From: Clostridiales bacterium
GTDB taxonomy: Bacteria; Bacillota; Clostridia; Oscillospirales; CAG-382
Assembly: GCA_003343885.1 (NCBI GenBank)
Contig: QAKH01000097.1
Span: 1-8,609 of the forward strand
Direction of reading: 5' to 3'
DNA: 8,609 nucleotides
The notes under the pieces are model-generated. The model was not told the DNA's origin, did not search any database, and saw nothing but the letters and a program-made list of their open reading frames with translations. A program made the translations under genes and the position numbers. This document shows positions 1 to 6,337 of this stretch, piece after piece (the stretch's first letter is position 1; every line of letters begins with the position of its first letter).

Positions 1-60
<60 letters not shown>

Positions 61-62
61 GT

Positions 63-98
63 AAAACTCAAAGCTAACTTGCTTTGAGTTTTTTATTT
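63..98. terminator. Rho-independent terminator after tRNA-fMet, probably bidirectional
   Basis: A perfect 12-bp stem (63-74 with 81-92) encloses a 6-nt loop and runs into TTTTTTATTT, starting 3 nt after the tRNA CCA end. The matching run of A at 63-66 gives a short U run on the minus strand, so it may also stop read-through from the converging kinase operon. Confidence 0.88.
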
Positions 99-133
99 AG
101 CAAACAACAGATCTTTATTTCAATAATACACGT

Positions 134-176
134 ATAAACAGCAGCTGCAATAAGACAAGCAGTTGCTGTTTATTTT
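134..176. terminator. Inverted repeat, possible terminator at the end of the kinase operon
   Basis: Arms 134-148 and 159-173 form a 15-bp stem with one G-U pair and a 10-nt loop; a short outer CACG/CGTG pair (129-132, 177-180) flanks it. It lies about 65 nt beyond the stop codon of the minus-strand kinase gene, where a terminator is expected. The T tract (TTTATTTT) is on the plus side and none is visible on the minus side, so the stem is certain but the terminator role is tentative. The rest of 99-238 holds no gene that I can see. Confidence 0.5.
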
Positions 177-238
177 CGTGCTATAATAAAAATATTTGTT
201 ACATAGTAAAAACTCATATAACTGAAATAAGATAAGGT

Positions 239-1228
239 TTAGAGAAAGGAGAGTGCTGTCTTTCCGATACTTAAAGCTCCATATACAGCGCTGTTTTCAA
301 AAAGCTCTTCATCATTTTTCTGCTCAAAAAACAAAGAAAATTCCGTTCTGTTAAGAATTAGACGGCAGAGGGCAGTTTTGAACGGCTCAGATCCTGCAAC
401 AATAATAGGCCGAGGGGCATCACGCATTACCGACTTTAGAAGTTTAATGTCCTCATGCAACACAACACCAACCAGATAGGCATATAGTTGTTCAGCGGAA
501 GTGTCAGTAAACTTTGAATATGTACGTATCTTGAAGAGGGCACCTGTTAAACCGGACTTTTCACATTTATCATATCCGTCAAGCAAATATGCTTCGTCTA
601 AATTTTTACTGTAGCCGCCCTCAAGTGAAGATTTGAGAATTGTGTGGTCGCTTACGCATTTTGTAAGCTCGCCGGACATCGCAGTAAAAAAACGTTCTAT
701 GACACCGTTTTTGCCAATAAAAATAATTTTATTATGAGTACCCGGAAGAAGCAGAACAAACGGTTCGTGACAGTTAGCTAAATGGTATATTCCGACTGCC
801 TCGGTTTCTTCTCCGCGCATAATTTCCATGTCTTTTGGGGAAGCACCCAAGCACTTTAATCCCGGTATAAATGTTATAGGAATAAGAGGCGTTATTTCAG
901 GAATAGTGACGGTAACACAAGCTTTTGCAAGAGCGCTTATGTCAGCCGGAGCCGGAATATGCGGTACACAATGTATTCCAAGCTCAGAGCATATCATTCC
1001 GGAAGCAAAAATTCCGGCTAAACTGTCAGGAGTCAGTCGGTTTCTTTCCAAAACTTTTTGAAGAGCCGATTTTACTGCATTATTAAGAGACGAATTTGAA
1101 CCGGTTTTGACAGTTTCACCGGCACCTATCGGGATTTTTTCCCGATCGATTATAGTAGTGGCGTCATCCACAAGCACTATTCTTGTGTTTGTGGTTCCTC
1201 CGTCAATGGCTACGTATATTTGTGACAT
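239..1228 (-). CDS. dgoK: 2-dehydro-3-deoxygalactonokinase (DgoK family)
   Basis: This 329-residue cytoplasmic sugar-acid kinase is predicted to phosphorylate a 2-keto-3-deoxy sugar acid at C6 with ATP, giving the substrate of the aldolase encoded just upstream. Family marks seen: an N-terminal phosphate-binding motif DGGTTNTR (9-16), the SGMICSELG segment (76-84) followed by a Pro-rich stretch, MRGEE (137-141), LPGTH (161-165), SGEL (185-188) and AGSEP (278-282) near the C-terminal nucleotide-binding part. The length fits the family and nothing is truncated. The start is supported by a modest AAGGCGG site; only 15 nt separate it from the aldolase stop codon, so the two are surely cotranscribed. 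The exact epimer used (galactonate or gluconate derived) cannot be read from the sequence. It is the last gene of its unit. Confidence 0.9.
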   Translation of the reverse strand: MSQIYVAIDGGTTNTRIVLVDDATTIIDREKIPIGAGETVKTGSNSSLNNAVKSALQKVLERNRLTPDSLAGIFASGMICSELGIHCVPHIPAPADISALAKACVTVTIPEITPLIPITFIPGLKCLGASPKDMEIMRGEETEAVGIYHLANCHEPFVLLLPGTHNKIIFIGKNGVIERFFTAMSGELTKCVSDHTILKSSLEGGYSKNLDEAYLLDGYDKCEKSGLTGALFKIRTYSKFTDTSAEQLYAYLVGVVLHEDIKLLKSVMRDAPRPIIVAGSEPFKTALCRLILNRTEFSLFFEQKNDEELFENSAVYGALSIGKTALSFL

Positions 1229-1243
1229 CTGATAATAACCGCC

Positions 1244-1891
1244 TTATTTGATTTTTGCAACATATTCCGAAGAAATATGGCTTATTTCATCAAACTTTTC
1301 TTGTTCGATTAAGGATTTTTTCACAATCGATGAACCTATCCCGAAACCGTATGCGCCTGCGTCAAGGTAGTCACGCATGTTGTCGAGAGTTATTCCGCCG
1401 ACTGCGAGAAAACGAATATGGCTCAAAGGCGCTTTTACAGCCTTAAAGTATGATACTCCAAGTTCTCCTATCGGGAAGAGTTTAACGTAGTCGGCTCCGC
1501 TGTTATGTGCGGTAAGAGCCTCGGTCGGAGTAAGCGCTCCCGGCATTGAAAGCATACCGAGCTGTTTTGTGCGCTTTATTACAGCCGGATTTGTGTCCGG
1601 AGAAATAATGTATTTTGCTCCGGCATCATAAGCAATTTCAGCCTGTTTTTCATTTATAACTGTTCCGGCTCCAATATACATCCGTCCGTCGAAAGCGTTG
1701 TTCAGTATTTTTATTTTCTCTGCGGTCTGTTCGTCAGTACAAATCCCTTTTGCGTCAAAAGTTACCTCAATAAATCGTATTCCGCCCTTGTACATTGCTT
1801 CCGCAAGAGGAATAATATGTTCTTTGTCAATTCCACGTACTATAACAATTATTTTATTTTTTTCAAGAGCTGTGACAATATTTTCACTCAT
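1244..1891 (-). CDS. 2-dehydro-3-deoxy-6-phosphogluconate/galactonate aldolase (class I, Eda/DgoA family)
   Basis: This 215-residue cytoplasmic (beta/alpha)8 aldolase should cleave a 2-keto-3-deoxy-6-phospho sugar acid into pyruvate and glyceraldehyde 3-phosphate. Seen in the sequence: IVRG near the start (Arg19), catalytic-type Glu42 in FIEVTF, GAGTV (74-78), PGALTPTE (117-124), Schiff-base Lys137 in YVKLFP, and phosphate-binding AVGGI (163-167) and GIGS (184-187). Residues after Glu42 read TFDA, so the position of the E. coli Eda pyruvate-binding Arg (Arg49, from recall) is Asp here; KDPGal aldolases also lack that Arg, so the phosphogluconate and phosphogalactonate versions cannot be told apart. 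The start is fixed by AAAGGAG about 9 nt upstream. A 160-nt gap with a tandem repeat and a promoter-like element precedes it, so the aldolase-kinase pair may have its own promoter. Confidence 0.9.
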   Translation of the reverse strand: MSENIVTALEKNKIIVIVRGIDKEHIIPLAEAMYKGGIRFIEVTFDAKGICTDEQTAEKIKILNNAFDGRMYIGAGTVINEKQAEIAYDAGAKYIISPDTNPAVIKRTKQLGMLSMPGALTPTEALTAHNSGADYVKLFPIGELGVSYFKAVKAPLSHIRFLAVGGITLDNMRDYLDAGAYGFGIGSSIVKKSLIEQEKFDEISHISSEYVAKIK

Positions 1892-1986
1892 CTAATTATT
1901 CTCCTTTATTTATAAGCACCCAATTAAATGGTAAAAAAACTGATTATTAAAGACCGGCTCCGATGAAATCACACGTCTGCTTTAAA

Positions 1987-2018
1987 TATTTTATCATTCA
2001 AGTATTTTATCATTCAAG
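1987..2018. repeat. Perfect tandem duplication of a 16-bp unit
   Basis: TATTTTATCATTCAAG occurs twice with no spacer and no mismatch (1987-2002 and 2003-2018), in the 160-nt gap between the hypothetical gene and the aldolase gene. The rest of this gap (1892-2051) contains the aldolase ribosome binding site, a T7 run on the minus strand near 1932-1938 and no recognisable gene. No convincing terminator was found in it. Confidence 0.97.
1988..2017 (-). promoter_or_regulatory. Candidate promoter for the aldolase-kinase pair, built from the tandem repeat
   Basis: On the minus strand one repeat copy supplies TTGAAT (2017-2012) and the next supplies TAAAAT (1993-1988), separated by 18 nt. This resembles a sigma-A -35/-10 pair and would start RNA near 1981, giving a leader of about 90 nt before the aldolase. 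The match is fair rather than strong, and the A/T-rich context makes chance matches common. Confidence 0.45.
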
Positions 2019-2051
2019 AAAAGCTTGCAATTTTTGGCGAAAAAAGTATTA

Positions 2052-2423
2052 CTATTTTAAATTCATATAATCCGGCATAGCAAGAGAATCACTTACTTGA
2101 ATCTCGGAATTATTCATGTTCCAGCAATCTAACAATACTTCCCAATTACTCATATTCCTGATGCAACGCTCGTTTAAAAAAGCAATTAAATTGATTTTCT
2201 GTTCATGGCTGAGAATATTTTGAGCGTTGTCATGATGAAAATATTCCGCATTTTCAATTTTAATGCATGAATAAAATTTAATTAAACCATCATTCTTAAG
2301 ATAGTGGAAGTGTGGAATTTTTCCATTGTCATCAGTGACTACGTATATTTCATATTCGTCATCAGTAAAACCAATTCTGGCAATTTCTAAGTCAGTGGTG
2401 TTATGATAGGATTTTTTTTGCAT
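2052..2423 (-). CDS. Conserved hypothetical protein with IPHFHY and EYFHH motifs
   Basis: This 123-residue soluble protein has no signal peptide or membrane segment. From memory it resembles a family of small uncharacterised Firmicutes proteins sharing an IPHFH motif (here 36-40), a segment like CIKIENAEYFHH (53-64), an NW..LL..WN segment (112-residue region near the end) and a C-terminal MPDY. Histidines are clustered, which could suggest metal binding, but no catalytic function is known to me. The start is supported by AAAGGGG about 9 nt upstream. By hand count the gene is about 31% GC, while the SDR gene next to it samples at about 45-48%. It lies 51 nt after the SDR stop codon and 160 nt before the aldolase gene, looser spacing than the rest of the operon. 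A recent insertion into the operon is plausible; a link to sugar metabolism is not shown. Confidence 0.8.
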   Translation of the reverse strand: MQKKSYHNTTDLEIARIGFTDDEYEIYVVTDDNGKIPHFHYLKNDGLIKFYSCIKIENAEYFHHDNAQNILSHEQKINLIAFLNERCIRNMSNWEVLLDCWNMNNSEIQVSDSLAMPDYMNLK

Positions 2424-2474
2424 AACAAATATTCCCCTTTATAAAACTTTACAAAGAGTCCTTTAACTTGAAAA

Positions 2475-3242
2475 TCAAAGCCTGCGCAGATGAAACCCAC
2501 CGTCAACGTCGAACACCTGACCGGTTGAATAATCAAAGTTACCCTGTGATATGCTGACTACAATTCTTGCTATATCGATAGGATCTCCCCAGCGGCGGGT
2601 AGGAGTTATGCCCTCGGCTATTAGCTTGTCGTATTTTTCGGAAACTGCCGCAGTCATATCAGTTCTGATTATTCCGGGACGTATCTCAAAAACCGGGATA
2701 TCATATTCTGCGAGCCTGTCTGCAAATAAAGCGGTTACCATGGAGACGCCGGCTTTTGATATGCAGTATTCACCACGGGAAACCGATGAAACATACGCCG
2801 ACATTGAACCTATGTTGACAATGCGCGGCCAGTGTGAAGAAAGTTTATTTTTGGATTTTCTTTCTTCAATCATAAGTTTTGCTACGCTCTGGGTTAAAAA
2901 GAATACCGACTTGAGGTTGGTTTCAAGAACTAAGTCAAAGCTTTCCTCTGTGGTTTCGAGAATGTCTCTGCGAACGGGCGGGGCTATTCCGGCGTTGTTT
3001 ACGAGCAGGTCAATGCCGCCGAATGCCTTGATCACCTCGATAAAATGATCCCGTGTTTCTTTTAATCGTATATCTCCGTAAACATAAGAGTAGCTGTTTT
3101 CAAAATTAGCGGCAAATAAACTCTCTGTATCTTTATTGTATGAAGAAGAAGCGGCTATCACATGGAATCCGACATGAGAAAGTTCTCTGGCAATTTCAAA
3201 ACCTATTCCTCGTGAAGCTCCCGTTACAAGTGCTGTTTTCAT
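2475..3242 (-). CDS. Classical short-chain dehydrogenase/reductase (SDR)
   Basis: This 255-residue NAD(P)-dependent oxidoreductase has the full classical SDR pattern: TGASRGIG nucleotide motif (7-14), Asp57 for the adenine ring, NNAG (82-85), structural Asn109, catalytic Ser146, and Tyr159-Ile-Ser-Lys163 in a YxxxK motif; the C-terminal DVDGGF (245-250) is typical. Similar proteins are often labelled 3-oxoacyl-ACP reductase, but fatty-acid neighbours are absent. Its place between an Old Yellow Enzyme-like gene and sugar-acid genes suggests a sugar or sugar-acid dehydrogenase, comparable in role to KduD-type enzymes; this is inference. A strong AAAAGGAG site overlaps the stop region of the preceding gene, with 12 nt between the two genes, implying tight cotranscription. 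The stop codon is TGA. The substrate is unknown. Confidence 0.9.
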   Translation of the reverse strand: MKTALVTGASRGIGFEIARELSHVGFHVIAASSSYNKDTESLFAANFENSYSYVYGDIRLKETRDHFIEVIKAFGGIDLLVNNAGIAPPVRRDILETTEESFDLVLETNLKSVFFLTQSVAKLMIEERKSKNKLSSHWPRIVNIGSMSAYVSSVSRGEYCISKAGVSMVTALFADRLAEYDIPVFEIRPGIIRTDMTAAVSEKYDKLIAEGITPTRRWGDPIDIARIVVSISQGNFDYSTGQVFDVDGGFHLRRL

Positions 3243-3254
3243 TTTTATCTCCTT

Positions 3255-4592
3255 TTAATCAGCGTGTTCCGCCTTGAATTTTTTGTATACATCTGTGTAA
3301 AAACGGTTTCTGATAATGCATCCGCTTTTTTGTACGTTTTTCTTAAGATATGAGCAGCCTCCGCAGGCAACGCATACTTTTTTTGCATCAAAATTCCCAT
3401 CAAGAATATCCTTTGCTAAAGCAGGGTAGGCAAATGACATTCTTCCGAATCCTACAAAATCTGTCATTCCCTCGCTTACAAGTCCTGCCGCTGCGAAGTG
3501 CGCAAGATCGGCTAATGCCGATATTCCTGTATCAACTACCGCTAAAGACGGATGAGCCTTCTTAACTTCAGCCGCACCTGAAAAAATTCTTGAAAGTGCG
3601 TATATTGCATTAGTTTTCGGCATGTCAAGTCCGCGTCTGTATGGACGGGATACATCCGGATTTCTGTACGGACTGCCCATAGTAACATTCAACAGCGTAA
3701 CACCGTGCTTCTCAAGCATGTCTATAACCTTGTTAGGCTCTGAAAGGTCGTACATTTCCTGTTCGGATTTACCGAAACAGTATTTTCCCGGATATCCGTC
3801 AAAAACATTGAGCCTCGACGCACGGACTGTTCCGGGTTTTAAAGTTGCGTCAACTGCACAAGCAACGTCTTTAAGCAGTTTTGAACGCCCTGCAAGGTTA
3901 CCGCCGTATTTGCCCGGTCTGTCAAAAGCGCTCAGGAGTTCAGATAACAGATATCCGTGACAGCATTTTATATCAACACCGTCGAAACCGCAGGACTCTG
4001 CAAGTTGGGCACTGTGGGCATACTTGTCGGGGAGTGCGTCGAGAAAATCGTCGCTTGCCACAGCCGGTATTTTTTCTTTGTCAATATCAGGATTTATGTA
4101 GGCGGCAATAGGCTCAGGGAACCCGTTAGGCTTTGAGTATCTTCCGGAGTGCGTCATCTGCATTATCACCGTAGGCTCTGCGCCTGTTGATTTAAGGCCT
4201 TCTTGTTTTATACGGTTTACAAGGCTAGCAAAAACATCTGCGTTACTGTCTGAAAGCTCCAATTGATACGGATTGCTTTTGCCTTCCGTACTCACAGCAA
4301 CTGCCTCAACCCAGATAAGTCCGGCACCGCCTCTGGCAAATGAAAGATATCTGTCGATTGTAAGGTCAGTTGGAGTACCGTTTCCGTCTCCGTCCTGTCC
4401 CTCCATGGGCTGATAGCAAATTCTGTTTTTTACCGTTTTGCCTCTGCCTATGGGCATCTTTTGTGCGAGTACCGAGGTGTTTTCGGAATATGGAATGTAG
4501 GAAACATCATCTGTCTGTTCTTCAAACGGCGTTCCTTTAAGGATAGACGAATAAATCGAATAGGTTTTATTGTCGTTTCGAGAGTTGTTCAT
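3255..4592 (-). CDS. Old Yellow Enzyme-family NADH:flavin oxidoreductase with Fe-S motif
   Basis: This FMN-dependent TIM-barrel enzyme (445 residues from the chosen start) should reduce an activated double bond or related substrate in the cytoplasm. Seen, numbered from that start: core opening KNRICYQPMEG (55-65), flavin-pocket HSGR (148-151), CHGYLLSELLSAFDRPGKYGG region (211-231), and phosphate-binding GFGR (381-384). A C-terminal C407-x2-C410-x2-C413-x11-C425 pattern resembles the 4Fe-4S ligands of 2,4-dienoyl-CoA reductase, but the flavodoxin and NAD domains of that enzyme are missing, so an external electron donor or different wiring is likely. The usual HxxH substrate pair reads K209-x2-H212. 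A longer reading frame starts at 4619, but that ATG sits about 13 nt from the predicted transcription start with no good ribosome site, whereas ATG 4592 has AAAGGG 9 nt upstream. It is the first gene of the operon. Confidence 0.87.
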   Translation of the reverse strand: MNNSRNDNKTYSIYSSILKGTPFEEQTDDVSYIPYSENTSVLAQKMPIGRGKTVKNRICYQPMEGQDGDGNGTPTDLTIDRYLSFARGGAGLIWVEAVAVSTEGKSNPYQLELSDSNADVFASLVNRIKQEGLKSTGAEPTVIMQMTHSGRYSKPNGFPEPIAAYINPDIDKEKIPAVASDDFLDALPDKYAHSAQLAESCGFDGVDIKCCHGYLLSELLSAFDRPGKYGGNLAGRSKLLKDVACAVDATLKPGTVRASRLNVFDGYPGKYCFGKSEQEMYDLSEPNKVIDMLEKHGVTLLNVTMGSPYRNPDVSRPYRRGLDMPKTNAIYALSRIFSGAAEVKKAHPSLAVVDTGISALADLAHFAAAGLVSEGMTDFVGFGRMSFAYPALAKDILDGNFDAKKVCVACGGCSYLKKNVQKSGCIIRNRFYTDVYKKFKAEHAD

Positions 4593-4601
4593 GAAAAAGG
4601 T

Positions 4602-4607
4602 CCCTTT
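4602..4607 (-). promoter_or_regulatory. Ribosome binding site that sets the oxidoreductase start at 4592
   Basis: AAAGGG on the minus strand stands 9 nt from ATG 4592. The in-frame upstream ATG at 4619 has only CCGG before it and lies almost at the predicted RNA start, so the shorter protein is preferred. Confidence 0.7.
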
Positions 4608-4620
4608 CTGTAAATGCATC

Positions 4621-4649
4621 CGGTTAAATTATAGTATAATTATAAACCG
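4621..4649. promoter_or_regulatory. Nested palindrome over the oxidoreductase -10/start region, candidate operator
   Basis: An outer CGGTT (4621-4625) faces AACCG (4645-4649), and inside it AATTATA-G-TATAATT (4627-4641) is a perfect inverted repeat; the two centres differ by one base. The element covers the -10 box and predicted start of the minus-strand operon, a position where a repressor would block RNA polymerase. A/T-rich palindromes at -10 boxes also arise by chance, and the binding protein is unknown. Confidence 0.4.
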
Positions 4650-4667
4650 TATAAAGGCATTTTTCAA
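4639..4667 (-). promoter_or_regulatory. Sigma-A-type promoter of the oxidoreductase operon
   Basis: On the minus strand TTGAAA (4667-4662) and TATAAT (4644-4639) are separated by exactly 17 nt. RNA would start near 4632, giving a leader of about 40 nt to the chosen start codon. A second TATAAT-like box (4633-4628) lies just downstream. It is divergent from the AraC-family gene. Confidence 0.8.
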
Positions 4668-4684
4668 TGATAAATAGTATAAAA

Positions 4685-4694
4685 ATTTGCAAAT
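4685..4694. promoter_or_regulatory. ATTTGCAAAT palindrome between the divergent promoters
   Basis: A perfect 10-bp palindrome lies 18 nt upstream of the -35 box of the minus-strand operon and just before the -35 of the regulator gene. The place suits an activator or shared operator. AraC-family proteins usually bind direct half-sites, so the protein involved is uncertain. Confidence 0.3.
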
Positions 4695-4698
4695 GGAA

Positions 4699-4727
4699 TT
4701 GACTTTACTGCCTTTCTGTGTTAATCT
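4699..4727 (+). promoter_or_regulatory. Candidate promoter of the AraC-family gene
   Basis: TTGACT (4699-4704) is followed after 17 nt by TAATCT (4722-4727): a good -35 with a weak -10, as is common for regulator genes. The leader would be about 40 nt. An alternative -10, TATACT at 4747-4752, lacks a recognisable -35. Confidence 0.45.
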
Positions 4728-4774
4728 TAAGCATAAAGAATAGCTGTATACTCATGCGAAATGAGGGATAGGGA

Positions 4775-5620
4775 ATGGGACTCGTCGAAGACGGAAGAAA
4801 TTTTTCAATAGACTATTTTTCGGGAACCGGGTATCAGAGTTGTGGACTGCACCGGCATTCATTTCACGAGCTTTTGTTTGTACAGGAAGGAAAACTAAAC
4901 TTTTTAGTTGACGACAAGCTTTATAAGGCTGACGGAAGCTGTATTATTTTATTTAAAGAAAAAAGGCTGCATACTTCTGAAGTTGATAAGAACGTCGTTT
5001 ATACTCGATATAATGTCAATTTTCGGCATAAGTTTATACAGGATATCACAGATTATGAGCAGCTTCGGGATTTTTTTGCTGCCGACTGTACGGTAATTCC
5101 TGTCAGTAATGATGATAAAAATTATTTCTGCCCGCTTTTTGAAGTGCTGTATAAAAATTTTGCGACAATCGGGTCTGATCCGTATTCCGAACAAATTTGC
5201 CGCCACTTGTTTGCGGCAATTCTCGGCGGCGTATCCAGGATTGCCGGTAACACACCGGATATTTGCGGAGCATATATTGATAGAAGCTATATATCGGATG
5301 TTGTCAAGTATATAAATGATAATCTGTCAAAAAAACTTATAATTGCTGAAATCGGTGCGGTATACTATGTCAGCCGAGCCAAGCTCATGACAGATTTTAA
5401 GACGTCTACCGGTATAACTATTGGTGATTATATTATCTCACAGCGGCTGAAACTTGCAAAAAGCATGCTGCGTGAAGGCAAAGATGTAAGCAGTACTGCT
5501 GTTGCGGCAGGATTTGTAAACGCATGTCATTTCATTCGTACTTTTAAAAAGCATAACGGAGTAACACCCCTGCAGTATGCTCATGCACATGCCGCAAAAA
5601 ATGTTTTTGTTCACTCATAG
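4775..5620 (+). CDS. AraC-family transcriptional regulator with N-terminal cupin
   Basis: This 281-residue protein has a cupin-like sensor part (about 15-110) containing LHRHSFHELL (His26, His28, His31, Glu32), the usual effector-pocket pattern of sugar-responsive AraC proteins. Two helix-turn-helix motifs follow at about 187-210 and 237-260, and the family signature ends in FKKHNGVTPLQYA (257-269). The second helix of the first motif (YYVSRAKLMTDFK) shows the normal recognition-helix spacing. The start has GAGGG and AGGG runs 4-11 nt upstream. The gene is divergent from the oxidoreductase-SDR operon across a 155-nt or slightly larger control region, the classic arrangement of a local activator, so regulation of that operon by its substrate is likely. 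The effector is not visible from sequence. Confidence 0.92.
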   Translation: MGLVEDGRNFSIDYFSGTGYQSCGLHRHSFHELLFVQEGKLNFLVDDKLYKADGSCIILFKEKRLHTSEVDKNVVYTRYNVNFRHKFIQDITDYEQLRDFFAADCTVIPVSNDDKNYFCPLFEVLYKNFATIGSDPYSEQICRHLFAAILGGVSRIAGNTPDICGAYIDRSYISDVVKYINDNLSKKLIIAEIGAVYYVSRAKLMTDFKTSTGITIGDYIISQRLKLAKSMLREGKDVSSTAVAAGFVNACHFIRTFKKHNGVTPLQYAHAHAAKNVFVHS

Positions 5621-5646
5621 TATTTGCTTTTAATAATACCAAAAAT

Positions 5647-5680
5647 AAAGCAATCGGCTTATAAAATCCGATTGCTTTTT
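5647..5680. terminator. Bidirectional rho-independent terminator between converging genes
   Basis: An 11-bp stem (5647-5657 with 5668-5678, core GCAATCGG/CCGATTGC) with a 10-nt loop is followed by a T run on the plus strand, and AAAAATAAA on the other side gives a T run on the minus strand. It lies between the stop codons of the AraC-family gene and the acetyltransferase gene and can serve both. Confidence 0.88.
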
Positions 5681-5701
5681 GTTATACAATAGTTATAAAT
5701 A

Positions 5702-6313
5702 TTATAACAGAGCTTCCATCTGCTTTTCGTCTTCCTCGGTAATTTCACGGATTACACGGCAGGGAACGCCGTATGCCAGAACATTTGGAGGAATGTCGTG
5801 AGTGACTACACTTCCTGCTCCTATTACAGCGCCGTCGCCGATTGTAACACCTGCGCAAACCGTAACGCCAGCGCACAGCCAAACGTCGTCTCCTATAACT
5901 ATCGGCTTTGCGTAACACGGTACAAAGCTTTCACCTTTTTCATTTATCATGCCTCTGCGCTGTTTGCCTGAAAGCGGGTGAAGCGGGGTAGACAGAGTGA
6001 CATTCGGACCTGCCATGAAATTGTCACCGATAGTAACGCCACCGTCGTCCTGAACCGTGAAATTGTAATTTGCAAAAAAGTTTGAGCCTACCTTTGTGTG
6101 CATACCGTAATTAAACTGAACCGGTCCTTGGAAATTAACGCCTTCTCCGTGAGAACCGAGCATTTCATGAATAATTTCAGCTCGTCTCGGGTTGTCCTCA
6201 GTAAGCATATTGTACTCTGTACAAAGGTTGTGAGCCTTGTGTTTTACAGCCCTGAGTTCATCGGAACGAGGACTGAACATTTTACCTTCAAAAATCTTCT
6301 CGTGTTCTGTCAT
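5702..6313 (-). CDS. Maltose/galactoside-type O-acetyltransferase (left-handed beta-helix)
   Basis: This 203-residue enzyme should transfer an acetyl group from acetyl-CoA to a sugar hydroxyl in the cytoplasm. It starts with the Mac-type helical domain (about 5-58, with the EKIFEGKMF and CTEYNML segments), then hexapeptide repeats of the LacA/Maa/NodL fold (about 60-185), including VTIGDNFMAGPNV, VIGDDVWLCAGVTV and VTIGDGAVIGAGSVV. His112 in TPLHPL matches the catalytic His of galactoside acetyltransferase (His115 in E. coli LacA, from recall), and Trp145 fits the CoA-side region. Length is normal and the protein ends with a short acidic helix. AAAAGGAG precedes the start, and 24 nt separate it from the CAP-protein gene, so it is the last gene of its operon. 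The true acceptor sugar is unknown; such enzymes are often thought to detoxify excess sugars. Confidence 0.92.
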   Translation of the reverse strand: MTEHEKIFEGKMFSPRSDELRAVKHKAHNLCTEYNMLTEDNPRRAEIIHEMLGSHGEGVNFQGPVQFNYGMHTKVGSNFFANYNFTVQDDGGVTIGDNFMAGPNVTLSTPLHPLSGKQRRGMINEKGESFVPCYAKPIVIGDDVWLCAGVTVCAGVTIGDGAVIGAGSVVTHDIPPNVLAYGVPCRVIREITEEDEKQMEALL

Positions 6314-6337
6314 TGATAATTTCTCCTTTTGGCATCG

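Noticed and set aside
1892..1985. Attenuator or riboswitch in the aldolase leader (T7 run at 1932-1938 on the minus strand)
   Set aside because: Only short, interrupted stems (4-5 bp) could be drawn before the T run, and no known riboswitch core was recognised.
2551..3048. A 165-codon open frame on the plus strand inside the SDR gene
   Set aside because: It lies fully antisense to a clear SDR with all catalytic motifs, has no ribosome site of note and shows no recognisable domain.
2475..3242. Annotation of the SDR as the fatty-acid synthesis enzyme FabG
   Set aside because: The motifs are generic to classical SDRs and the neighbours are sugar-acid genes, with no acyl-carrier or other fatty-acid genes nearby.
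4593..4619. Nine-residue N-terminal extension of the oxidoreductase
   Set aside because: The upstream ATG has no good ribosome site and lies about 13 nt from the predicted RNA start, while ATG 4592 has a well-placed AAAGGG.
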